A stretch of DNA of 64,000 nucleotides from Nothophaeocryptopus gaeumannii. Its lineage: Eukaryota; Ascomycota; Dothideomycetes; Mycosphaerellales; Mycosphaerellaceae. Below are positions 55,036 to 64,000 of the stretch, piece after piece (within the stretch, counting starts at the first letter, position 1; every line of letters starts with the position of its first letter). Where the stretch lies: positions 310,001 through 374,000 of the forward strand of contig JASISA010000036.1 in assembly GCA_031771865.1 (NCBI GenBank), given 5' to 3'. The position numbers and the translations under genes were made by a program. The notes below the pieces were generated by a model. It searched no databases. It was not told where the DNA came from and saw only the letters and a program-made list of their open reading frames with translations.

Positions 55036-57564
55036 TTACAACCTCGCCCTCTCCCCACCACCAACCCTCAGTCCCTCCTCCACGATCCCCCGAGCGATGC
55101 CTCGGGCGATACCCATACAGGTAATCATCGGATTGACACCCGAAGCGGAAGGGAACACACTCGTGTCCGCAATATACAAACCCTCAGTCCCCCAGACCTT
55201 CCCCTTTGGATCGACGACACTAGTCTTCGGACTCGTACCCATCCTGCACGAGCCCATCTGATGAGCCGAGAAAAATCCCGTTTCAGGCGAAGGAAATCCA
55301 TGGTTTCGGAGTTTGGTGATCCAAGATGTGAATTCGGGGTCGTTGATAGAAGGATTCTCGATTCCGGAGACGGTGGTTTTCGTGGCCTCGTCGGCAGAGG
55401 GACGGACGTAGGGACCGAGATTTGGGATAGCGGCGTAGATCTCGCGTGCTCCTTCGACGTACATGATCTCCGCCAATCGCACCACTCCCTCGAAGATATG
55501 TTTTTTATCATATTTCGAAGGCGAGTATTGAATCCTGCAACGACCGTCGTTCGCGTCTGGGTAGATCCTCCCTCCGTAGCGATCGCGTGCGAGGGATATG
55601 TAGCCCGTCATGCGACGCATTTTGGCTGTGAATTCTTTGAATTGTAGACCACCCTGCCAATCGAAAAGCGGCAGAAACGAGGCAGGCAACATAGTCGTAC
55701 ATTCCAATTTCGCTCCATACCCTTCACCGTCCATATTCTCAAATTCATTCACGACGGAAGTGAGAATGGCACCTTCCCAGGGTCGCACATCTTCGTCCCA
55801 GACAGCGGCAATCATGTTCACGGGGTGGAGATGCAGATGTCGACCGATATGTTTGTTCTTGAGGCCGGAGCGTTGCAGGAGGAGAGGGGTGAAGAGGGAT
55901 CCACCGGATATGATGGTTCGTTTGGCTTTGATGATCACTTCGCGCGAAGTACGGTCTTCACCCGCAACGCCGCCCATGTGGTCGCGAGAAGTCCAGATTC
56001 CTTTAACGCCGATGGTTTTGGATGGATCGGTCTCGTCGAACAGAATGTGTTTGACTTCGAGTCCTTCCATGAAAACGGCGCCTGCCTCTGCGGCGTCTGG
56101 GAGGAACGTGACGATTGGACCTTTCTTGCCGCAGTTTCGGCAGCCTCTGGTGCAGAAACCATCTTCGTGGACTTCACCACCGGTGTTCTGAGGCACGGCT
56201 TTGGCGGTCCAGCCTAGCTTCCTTGCACCTTCGAGCAAGACGGCGTTGCCTTTGTTTTGCTTCACGTTCGTCAGGCCTACGCCCATGCGGCCGCATACTG
56301 CGTCGAGATCGGCCTGGAAGGCGGAACCTGTGAAGTGAGTGAGTCCAAACTTTTGAGCCCATTCTCTGCGAACATATCCCTGAGGCTGGAGTGAGGCACT
56401 CCAGTTGACGGTTCCACTGCCGACATGTCAGTAATCATCTCCTGATACTTGTCATCCGATTAGTGATATGAGATGAGTATTTAACATACCCGCCCCCCCA
56501 AGTTGAACCTGCGACCACCGAGATACCACTATCATCAGATAAGATGACGCCTCCATTGCTGAACACATGAGATGCCTGCTTCTCCTGCATAGGGAAGTGC
56601 TCAGGCGTCCAGTAGTACGATTTCTCTACAACAAGAACTTTCAGACCAGCTTCTGCCAGTGTTTTGGCTACAACTCCACCACCACAGCCGCTGCCAACGA
56701 TTACCACATCTGTTTCGATGATTTCTGGAGCTGGCGCAGCTGCCGGTGGCAACTGAATGAACCTGAAGCCATATCCAGCTGGTGCTGCGGTGGCGTACAC
56801 AGGAGCGTGAGGATATCCTAACACACGTTCAACTGCGGGCGACGTCCTCAGCCAGATTGCTCTCACAAGCTGGGTGAAGGACTTGCTCAGTTGGCGCAGC
56901 AGCGGAATACGAGAATTGGCCCAACCCAGGAGAATGTGCTCGCGATCACGGATGGAGAGATTGTCCAAGGTTGTCGCGTAACCAGTGAGTAGCAGCGAGC
57001 CGGCACGAGTACTAGATGCGGTAGCTTTGGTCAGCATATGATTGAACTACAGCAAGTACTTCGGTCCCGCCTCAGGGCAAGTTCGGTGTTGGGTCGGAAA
57101 GCCGCTGGGTCCACCAAAATAGCAAGAGGGTCTACAAAGCAGGCGCGCGGCGATTCGTGAAGTCAATTCAAGGTGGGAACTTCTTACTTCAACGCGTTGA
57201 GAATGAATAATAGTCCATTCCTAGCGGTGTCGCTCATATGCTCAGCGACCATACGAGCCACCAGCTCCTTGAATTCCGGCTGTGCGGCAGCGCTTTCTGA
57301 GAGATACGCGAGAGCAGTCTCTTCGGCGCCGGTTTGGTCAAGTCTAGCCAGCTTTCCGATCCAGTTGACGGCGGCATCGTAAACCTGGCTCCGCAGAGGG
57401 TGTTGCAGCAGAAGGTTTTCGTTTGCAGCACGGGTGAATGACGGCACGACCGCGTCCGCGATTGCGACCAGTATGCTCCATTGCTGCGTGCTCAGAGGAT
57501 CCTGTTTGGGAGGAGGCGGCAGAGGAGTATCTGCGACCCCAAAGGTTGTGTCGACGGCGGACAT
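55036..57564 (-). CDS. FAO1: Long-chain fatty alcohol oxidase (GMC-type flavoprotein)
   Basis: This FAD-dependent oxidase converts long-chain alcohols to aldehydes in the alkane/fatty-alcohol pathway, typically on peroxisomal or ER membranes. Exons 57564-57188, 57011-56490 and 56416-55036 join in phase to 759 residues. The N-terminal FAO domain has LVAIADAVVPSF and RNGLLFILNALN spliced to TRAGSLLLTGY. FAD is bound by VVIVGSGCGGGVVAKTLAEAG and the GMC GSTWGGGGTVNWSASLQP (split by intron two), with FCTRGCRNCGKKG between. Further GMC features are IISGGSLFTPLLLQRSG, GRHLHLHPVNM, catalytic His in SAHQMGSCRMG and the Asn-Pro of GVNPMIT. The ATG at 57564 is the first sensible start; a longer frame upstream would need GTG. 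Confidence 0.95.
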
Positions 57565-59343
57565 GTTCGTATCGTTAACCGGTATCTGTACTCCTAAGGC
57601 AGAGGTCACAGGCGATCGATCGGCCCGAGCTGCCCGTGCCCGATCCCGGTATCAGGAGGTCGCTGAGTGGTGGAGGAGGAATAATGTGGAGGAGATCTAG
57701 TGAGACCCAGCAGGAGGTGTTGATGATGTGTTCGGAAGCTACCTCAGGCTGACACACATGCGAGACGTGCCGAAAGAGGGAAGTGTCAATATCGTCGTCC
57801 CCGAACCCGTTTGATGCGTCTGCCGTCTGCCGTGTGTCCCACAGCAGTTGCGGTGGAAACGTCAATGTCGTCCTCGCGCAAGGAGCAGTTTGAGATTGAA
57901 GGGCTTGGCTCGGCGACAATGCGAATCTGGGTGAGGATATTCATTCTGGCGCGCGTGAGATCCAGCCGAGGCAGCGAGGCCCAGGGACCAGCGTGTGAAG
58001 AAGTGGGCTTCCACCACCCTGGCGTGGCACAAACCATGCGCTTGCTCCTCCAACCACTCGAGAGAGTCTCAACGTCACACCAATAATACGAATTCCTACC
58101 ATTGCTGCTTCTGTGGCTTCATCAGTGCGTTGGTCCTGAAGCTGAAGACGCATCATTTCGCCGTCTGCCAGGACACGCCCGCCAACCCGGTCGCGGCACA
58201 GTCAGTCGAGCGCTGATTGCAGAGCGATAGAGCTACGAGCATGCGATTCATATCTCTCCTGTGCAACTTGTCCCGGGGAGAAGCCTGTCCTTCTTGATCG
58301 CGACTGCCATCCCGGCAAGCGTCGGCACAGACCAGACTTTCGCGCTAGTCGGCGAATTGCAGGGAAGCGGATGCCGGTGTGAAAGTGGCAGATAAGCAGC
58401 TACGAGACATGATTGGCTCGGACAGTGAGTGGCCGGCAGTTACTTTTTGTCAAAAAACCAAGCCGTCGCTCCCCACCAATCGTGCGGCTCTCATATGCGA
58501 GTATCGATATCTCCGTTCGAGTGATGCCTGTCGGATGCCTGCAATGCTTTGCATCAGTCGACCGCAGAACGGTCGGGATGTGCTCGATGCATATCATCGT
58601 ACTCGGAACAGGTGTCGCTGAGGGAAAGTACAGCCAAGGCAGCATGTGCTCGCGTGGCAGTCGTTGTGACAGTGTTGACGCTGCTGAAGAAGGCGGAAGG
58701 CGAACAATTTTGCATGTACAACAGTTAGAGTGCACCGTGGCGTCGGAGCAGCGCGAGCAGGCTGGTGGGCAAGGTGAGAAGTGCACGCGAACTCTTGCTC
58801 GAGGGAGAAAAGCGCGGACCCACCGCCGCCTCATCGTCTACTGCTCTACTAGCATCTCTGGCGAGGAGCTTATTGCCCTCACCCTTGTCGGGCGGAAGCA
58901 GTAACTGGGCGCGGATACCACGCATACTTACTTTGCCTGTCGCCCAAGTGGTGGCTGTCCCTGTCTGTTATCCATTCCTTTATGGGTGCCGGCTGATAGC
59001 AAAACATACCGACATTTCTTATCAGCGCCTCGCTCGTCTGGCACCAATTGGAGCCTCTGCCATCGCACTCCTCCAGCCAGGCACACTCCGGCACCTCGTC
59101 GATCGGCGCGCGATATACCAGGTCTCCAGACCGCTTCGAAACAGGAGATCGGATTCCGGAGACGACAGACGACCTAAAGGCCTGAGAGCGCCGCCTACTC
59201 ATTGTCTGTGTCGTCTTTATCCGCGCATAGACGATAGGCACGTTCGTCCCAGCGCATCGCATCGCACCTTCCACCGGGTCCACGCTTGATTACTAGCAAA
59301 TGATACGTACTCAAGGACCGATCACTCACTCAAGGGTCCCGAA
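57565..59343. other. 1.8-kb divergent intergenic between FAO1 and the FYVE gene
   Basis: This long divergent promoter region has short frames on both strands (for example 58413-58904 plus, 58400-58834 minus) that overlap each other and lack splice support or recognisable motifs. GC content is normal. No repeat or RNA gene was recognised. Confidence 0.5.
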
Positions 59344-60186
59344 ATGATGGCAACGACTACCTCGTTCGCGACAAATACGTCCAAGTACTATCTGAACAAT
59401 ACTTCCGCTGGTCCATCACCGCCTGAAACCTATCTCTACGGCACCAACCACCCGATGAGCCAACAACCGAGCACCCCACCCTCAAACAACATCTCCCCCA
59501 CCAACTACCATGCGAACGTGAAGCAGCTGCGGCAGCCTCGACAGCCGTTGTACGTGCCAGCCGCTTTGCGACCCACCGATAAGACAGCTCGGCCAACAGA
59601 CATCCCCGGCCGGCCACGCGCTCCCGATACACCACCGACGAGCAATGAGAACAGCTTCGATAGCAAGACCGACTCGCCGGCTGCGGTCGAGTTCACCGGC
59701 TTTCAACTTGGGCAAGACAGCTTGGACAACGAGTCCTTGCGAAGATGTCTCAGCCGGGCAACCAGCGAGTCCTATTCGATCGAAGAAGATGTCACCGGGG
59801 TGCCAACAACAGCGCACTGGAAGCCTGATGAATCTTCAAACGCCTGCTACGTATGCAAAGAGTCATTCACATGGTTCTTTCGAAGACATCATTGCCGTCG
59901 GTGCGGAAATCTAATCTGCGACTATCACATCAAGAACATTATTCCGCTCGATCAGAACGCGCGGATCCACCCTCGAGGATACATGAGCAAAGCATGCAAT
60001 CCCTGCTTCGACGAATGGAAGCTGATTAAGAAGCTTCACCACTCCCGAACGAGCTCCATCGCAGAGTCCTCCAGAAGTTCTCAAGGCACCGCCATGCCTA
60101 TACCCAACCTGCCCAAGCCGAACGAAGATGTTCGCATCGGCAGTATGGCACGTTCCGAGGGTGGCATGGTCTGGTCGACCTTTTAA
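59344..60186 (+). CDS. FYVE zinc-finger protein
   Basis: This single exon encodes 280 residues and the product probably binds phosphatidylinositol-3-phosphate on endosomes. The N-terminal ~150 residues are disordered (Pro/Ser/Thr/Asn-rich). The FYVE domain (~158-228) contains WKPD (the WxxD motif), CYVCKESFTWFF, the basic RRHHCRRCG that contacts PI3P, LICDYHIKNIIPL and CNPCFDEW. These supply four CxxC-type zinc pairs, with the usual RVC replaced by KAC before the last pair. The tail is Ser-rich and ends MVWSTF. It is too short for Vps27 (no VHS or UIM) or Fab1. Pib1-like proteins carry a RING, which is absent here, so the specific orthologue is open. Confidence 0.92.
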   Translation: MMATTTSFATNTSKYYLNNTSAGPSPPETYLYGTNHPMSQQPSTPPSNNISPTNYHANVKQLRQPRQPLYVPAALRPTDKTARPTDIPGRPRAPDTPPTSNENSFDSKTDSPAAVEFTGFQLGQDSLDNESLRRCLSRATSESYSIEEDVTGVPTTAHWKPDESSNACYVCKESFTWFFRRHHCRRCGNLICDYHIKNIIPLDQNARIHPRGYMSKACNPCFDEWKLIKKLHHSRTSSIAESSRSSQGTAMPIPNLPKPNEDVRIGSMARSEGGMVWSTF

Positions 60187-62209
60187 CGAACACGACCTTT
60201 AACATCATAGACGGGTACGATCGACAACACCATCACATACCTCATACGACAAACGAGACCAACAGCACGGAGTTATCGCCTTATTGACTTGGGATTATTA
60301 TTGGGACGGCAACACTCCTGCGTTCAAGCGATTCGCTTCTTTGGACTTTGCTCCCGACTTTTTGCATCTTAGCGTTTCAGCGATCTTTGTGATACCCCAG
60401 TGGCAGTATGCACAATAGATCGATATGCGTTTACAGGATTCCCCCCAAACGGCGTTGTATTTGATATTACTCGCTGCAGAAGTATATGGAATCGCTTTGC
60501 TTACTTTGGCTTCATTTGCCGATTTGTACTATTATATAGAGATATCCTCGTCGTTTGATATATAAGATGCGATAATACACATTGATATGCTTGGAACGAA
60601 ATGTTCTGCTCAATGTTTCCGTTGTCTTCTCACCGCCGACGCCTTCACTTCATCTCTCCAACTCTACGACCAAAATATGGTCTGATCTCAACAAAAACAA
60701 GCGCGATGCAATTGGTCCTATCAAGGCTCGTCATTTGGTGGATCTAGACGCCCAGACCCGTCGCTTTTAGCGTGAAGACCAGGCTATGATAAGCATTGAC
60801 TTCCCTGTCACTTTGCTTCAAAATGGAAGGTCTGCTGCTGCTTCTTCATGTTGGATCACGATGCGTCGGCATTCTTGACGTCTCAACAGCAACGACCACC
60901 ACTACCGCACTACCTTTCTCATCATCAACATGTTGTGAGCGGCACGTATGCCGGAGACCGACAGACTGATATGCACCCCAGAAGAATCCATCTCATCTCG
61001 TGATCTGGAGAGCAGCCTGGCTGCGCAGTGCGGGTTAGGTTGAGGGCCGGTCAGCAAGCTGCGTTGAGCCGCACCGGTATGGGCCGGGTATGGCTTCGAG
61101 CGGCTTAAAGAGAGTGAGGCTTCGTTTACGGACGCCGAAGTTATGTCTCAGCTCGTCACTGGATTCACTGGATTCACTGCTCACCGCTGACTGAGATGAC
61201 TGACCAGCGGAAACAGCAGAGATGAGGGTCTGGTGACTGGTGGACGACTGGATAGCCTAAGCGACCGGACGGCCTTGAAGGTGGACAGGGCGGTAAGATT
61301 TGAATTCTGCACAGGTTGCCTATTTGGTCAAGAGGGAGATGGCGAGGATGGTAGGTGTCCGGGGTCGAAGAGACTTCGCTTCATGCTTGACAGGCCATGC
61401 TGCGGGCGCCATAGCGGATTCACAGGTGTGTCGACTGGACTTGACGAAGAGATGGAGACTCCTAGCATGTGTCATCTGGTATGGCAGCGCGTTCCTCTTA
61501 TGGTCCTTGAAGGTCTCCTGGCCTCCTCCGATGGTCCCAAGGACGTCTCTATGGCACAACCAGCTCTCGGCTCTTGGTATGTGCGAGGCCCACAGGGAAG
61601 CGAGCGATTGATGGATAGAGGCTTCAAAGCGTGTGAGTTCTGGTATTCGTCAGCTGCCATGCTTTGGACCAAGGTCACGTCTTCTTGGATAGTTCGAAGT
61701 CCCTTCATGCGCAATATCTGAGAGTCACGCTATGTAGGCCTCTGCTTCCAAGACTACAGGTAATAAGATCGCCTGAATGTCGAAGAATATGACTGGACGT
61801 CATCGCCGTTCAATTGCGCGAATCGTGATGCTTTTGAGTTCATGGCGCAACGGCTTCACAACACGTCACCTTCAACTTCGAGGGCTGCGACATCATCGAA
61901 GATGCCTTGCACACACTCTCGCTCAACATCAAAAATCTCGATTTGCTTCTACATATCACGCTGCTGTGTTTGTTATGCATAATCATGCCGTCCAGCAACG
62001 TGGGACTTGTTTCCGTAGACAGCACTTCGCGTGCTAAATTCGCCAACAGGAAAGATCCACAGGAAGATGCTTTCTCATCATCTCGTCAGCTCAACGGCCG
62101 CGTTGTTACATACACACTTGACGACAGAGGCGGACACAAGCGACATGATGAACGGCACGAACGCGCAGTCTTGATACGGAGTTTCTAAACTGCACTCGCA
62201 ATATTCTAT
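60187..62209. other. 2-kb intergenic after the FYVE gene
   Basis: This is AT-rich 3' sequence (60350-60620), then mixed sequence. A short direct repeat, actggattcactggattcact, lies near 61157-61177. Frames at 61233-61721 and 61777-62188 conflict between strands and have no recognisable motif. I find no RNA gene. Confidence 0.45.
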
Positions 62210-62760
62210 CTTGCACACGCCGACCGCTAACGCCTAATTGTATTAGACAACTTCGACCTATTTCCACGTAGGAAACAGTGTACAGACCTGTCTTAAGAGT
62301 CTCTAATATCGCTGCGGGTGATTAGTACTATATGCTATAGAGAACGAGAGGTCTAGCGAGGCAAAGGAACTAAGGTTAGGGCGATCTCGCTGAGTTCGAC
62401 GAAGGTAGAATCGATGCCTAGAAAACCACCTCCTACAGCCTCGTAACGCGTAGAAGGGAAGGCGACGGTGACGGCAGACGCACAGTGGACGTGAAACTTG
62501 TCCTTTAGAATTAAACTCCCTTGAAGTTTGATCAAAAATCTTGATCAAAGACCTTATAATTCTACTGTGAGCCGCATAAAGCCTGTCAGTCAGACGTTGG
62601 CAACTTTTCGCGATTTCAAAGATTACCTATATTCCTCGCGCAATAAGGGCCGCAATAGAGGGCGTGAAAACGGCTCGTCTAGCGTATTCAACCTTAGATT
62701 TGGTATTCGGGCTTTACGAGACGGTAGCGATACCACGGAGGCATTTAACGGAGCGTTCTT
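62210..62760. repeat. RIP-like relic with internal palindrome
   Basis: CpA-poor, TpA-rich sequence (taattgtattagacaac, gattagtactatatgctata) contrasts with the flanks, suggesting an old repeat altered by RIP. TTTGATCAA (62527-62535) and TTGATCAAA (62541-62549) form a 9-bp inverted repeat around a 5-base loop. Short minus (62353-62548) and plus (62664-62957) frames may be remnants of a protein but are unrecognisable. Confidence 0.45.
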
Positions 62761-63056
62761 TTCTACAGGGACGATTCGAGGTACGTAGATCGCAAGGAAA
62801 ATGCGGAAAGTCTCGAGACCTGACTGACAAGCATTTGGCGGCTCACAGTAATCAGAAACGGACCTTCGAGTTCCAAGCGAGGTGGACCCCCTGCAATTTC
62901 CGCGAGTGCAGAATAGCTAATTGCGAATGTAGTTCAGAGCATCCGGGCATGATATAGGCAAAGGAAGACGTAGGTTCATTATCCATTTCTACCCAGGCCT
63001 CATCACTCTTCTCGCCAAGTCCAGTCTTTACAGTATATTCCATTCAGTCGTTCATC

Positions 63057-63791
63057 ATGCTTCAATCAGTCTTCCTCACCGCATTGGCGACAACAGCATC
63101 AGCATTCTCCCACTCGCGCCTCCACCACCAACATGAACAACGAGACGCCCCCGCCGCATACGAGAACATGGTCTTATTACATCACAACCTCCATCGTCTG
63201 AACCATTCGGCTCCGCATATCAAATACGACAATGGAGTCGCCGCTACAGCTCAGAGAATCGCTGCAAGCTGTACATTCGCACACAACATGTAAGCCCAAA
63301 ACAAAACATCCACCCACAAATCTCCTCTCCTCTCCCACCCCATACTTACCCATGCTTCGCAGGAACATGGACGGCGGCAACTACGGCCAAAACATCGCCG
63401 CCGGCGTCCCCAAAGAGAAAATCTCGGTCGTCATTACCGACCTCTGGTACAACGGAGAAGTCAATTATTTCTCTGGGCAATACGGAAAAGATTCCCCGGA
63501 CATGACGCACTTTGAGAACTATGGACATTTCAGCCAGATGGTGTGGAAGGGTACGACGCATGTGGGATGTGCGACGCAGCATTGTCCGAATGGGGTGGTG
63601 AATGGGGCGGGCACAAAAGATTTTACGGTTTGTAATTATGTTGGGGCCGGTGAGTATCATGCTGCAGATGTGATGGTGGGAAGGGGTGCTGACTGAGTGG
63701 TGTTCTAGGGAATATGGGAGGCGAATGGGCGAATAATGTTGGGGAATCGAAGGGATTTCCAAGTGCAAAGTGGAATCATGGCATGAACTAA
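63057..63791 (+). CDS. Secreted CAP/SCP (PR-1-like) protein
   Basis: This is a small extracellular protein of the CAP superfamily; fungal members bind sterols or act in stress or host contact. Exons 63057-63289, 63363-63649 and 63709-63791 give 200 residues. The signal peptide MLQSVFLTALATTASA is followed by a short His-rich pro-region ending HEQRDAP. The CAP fold shows AYENMVLLHHNLHR, AATAQRIAASCTFAHNM, NYGQNIAAG, the CAP1 motif HFSQMVWKGTTHVGCA and the CAP2 motif VCNYVGAGNMGG, both complete, with cavity His and Glu residues expected. Intron two splits CAP2 after VGAG. It sits next to an RIP-like relic. Confidence 0.94.
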
Positions 63792-64000
63792 GGCGGATTT
63801 CATCGCAAGCGAGTATGCCGGCCTTTACTCTTTCTGGGCGCTTTGGTGTTTTCAACCCTCATCGGATCGTGTTTCATCTGAAAGGGCTCCACCCATGATG
63901 GGCGTGTCTGAAGTTTCTTCATACTTTTGCCTGCCTCTTCTTCTTCTTCGAATATCAAGACTTTCTGTCAACCGGCTGCTCCTTGATAGTCGCCTTGTAA

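Overview
This is nuclear DNA of a filamentous ascomycete (Pezizomycotina). The protein sequences look most like Dothideomycetes, but that placement is an impression, not a test. The evidence is dense genes on both strands, short GT-AG introns (mostly 42-90 nt) with CTAAC-type branch points, and fungal families: YHM2, Seb1/Nrd1, cytochrome b2, fatty alcohol oxidase, a GPI-anchored Ser/Thr-rich wall protein and SRPK-like kinases. TA-rich, CA-poor islands look like old repeats altered by RIP. Exon coordinates in the entries come from reading splice sites and checking that phases close.

Layout. 1-6 kb: 3' end of an aldo-keto reductase, then the mitochondrial citrate carrier YHM2 and mitochondrial citrate synthase side by side on the minus strand. 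6-9 kb: Seb1/Nrd1-type RNA polymerase II CTD-binding termination factor. 9-18 kb: redox genes (P450, NorA-like aldo-keto reductase, NmrA-like reductase, cytochrome b2) with an SRPK-like kinase among them. 18-26 kb: TFIIH subunit SSL1, Rab11, and a large dynamin-superfamily GTPase with a decayed partial copy behind it. 26-39 kb: a small membrane protein, an M1 aminopeptidase, a PUF protein, a DNAJC17/Cwc23-type J protein and the decapping enzyme DCP2. 39-44 kb: accessory land with a decayed unknown gene, a 23-bp minisatellite and RIP-like DNA. 44-54 kb: the GPI wall protein, 3.3 kb without a credible gene, a mitochondrial PPR protein and a histidine phosphatase. 54-64 kb: a MITE-like element, long-chain alcohol oxidase, a FYVE protein, an RIP-like relic and a secreted CAP/PR-1 protein.

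How genes relate. Citrate synthase makes citrate in the matrix and YHM2 exports it, so their adjacency is functionally coherent. Several genes serve RNA life (Seb1, PUF, DCP2, J protein), but they are not an operon-like set. The redox run has no polyketide, peptide or terpene synthase in view, so it is not a recognisable biosynthetic cluster.

Three otherwise well-preserved genes carry single lesions: an 8-bp tandem duplication at an exon edge (aldo-keto reductase), a one-base shortfall at an A5 run (kinase) and an in-frame TAG (GTPase). These, the decayed GTPase copy and the MITE-like element are the most interesting signals. I found no CRISPR array, rRNA, convincing tRNA or intact transposase gene.
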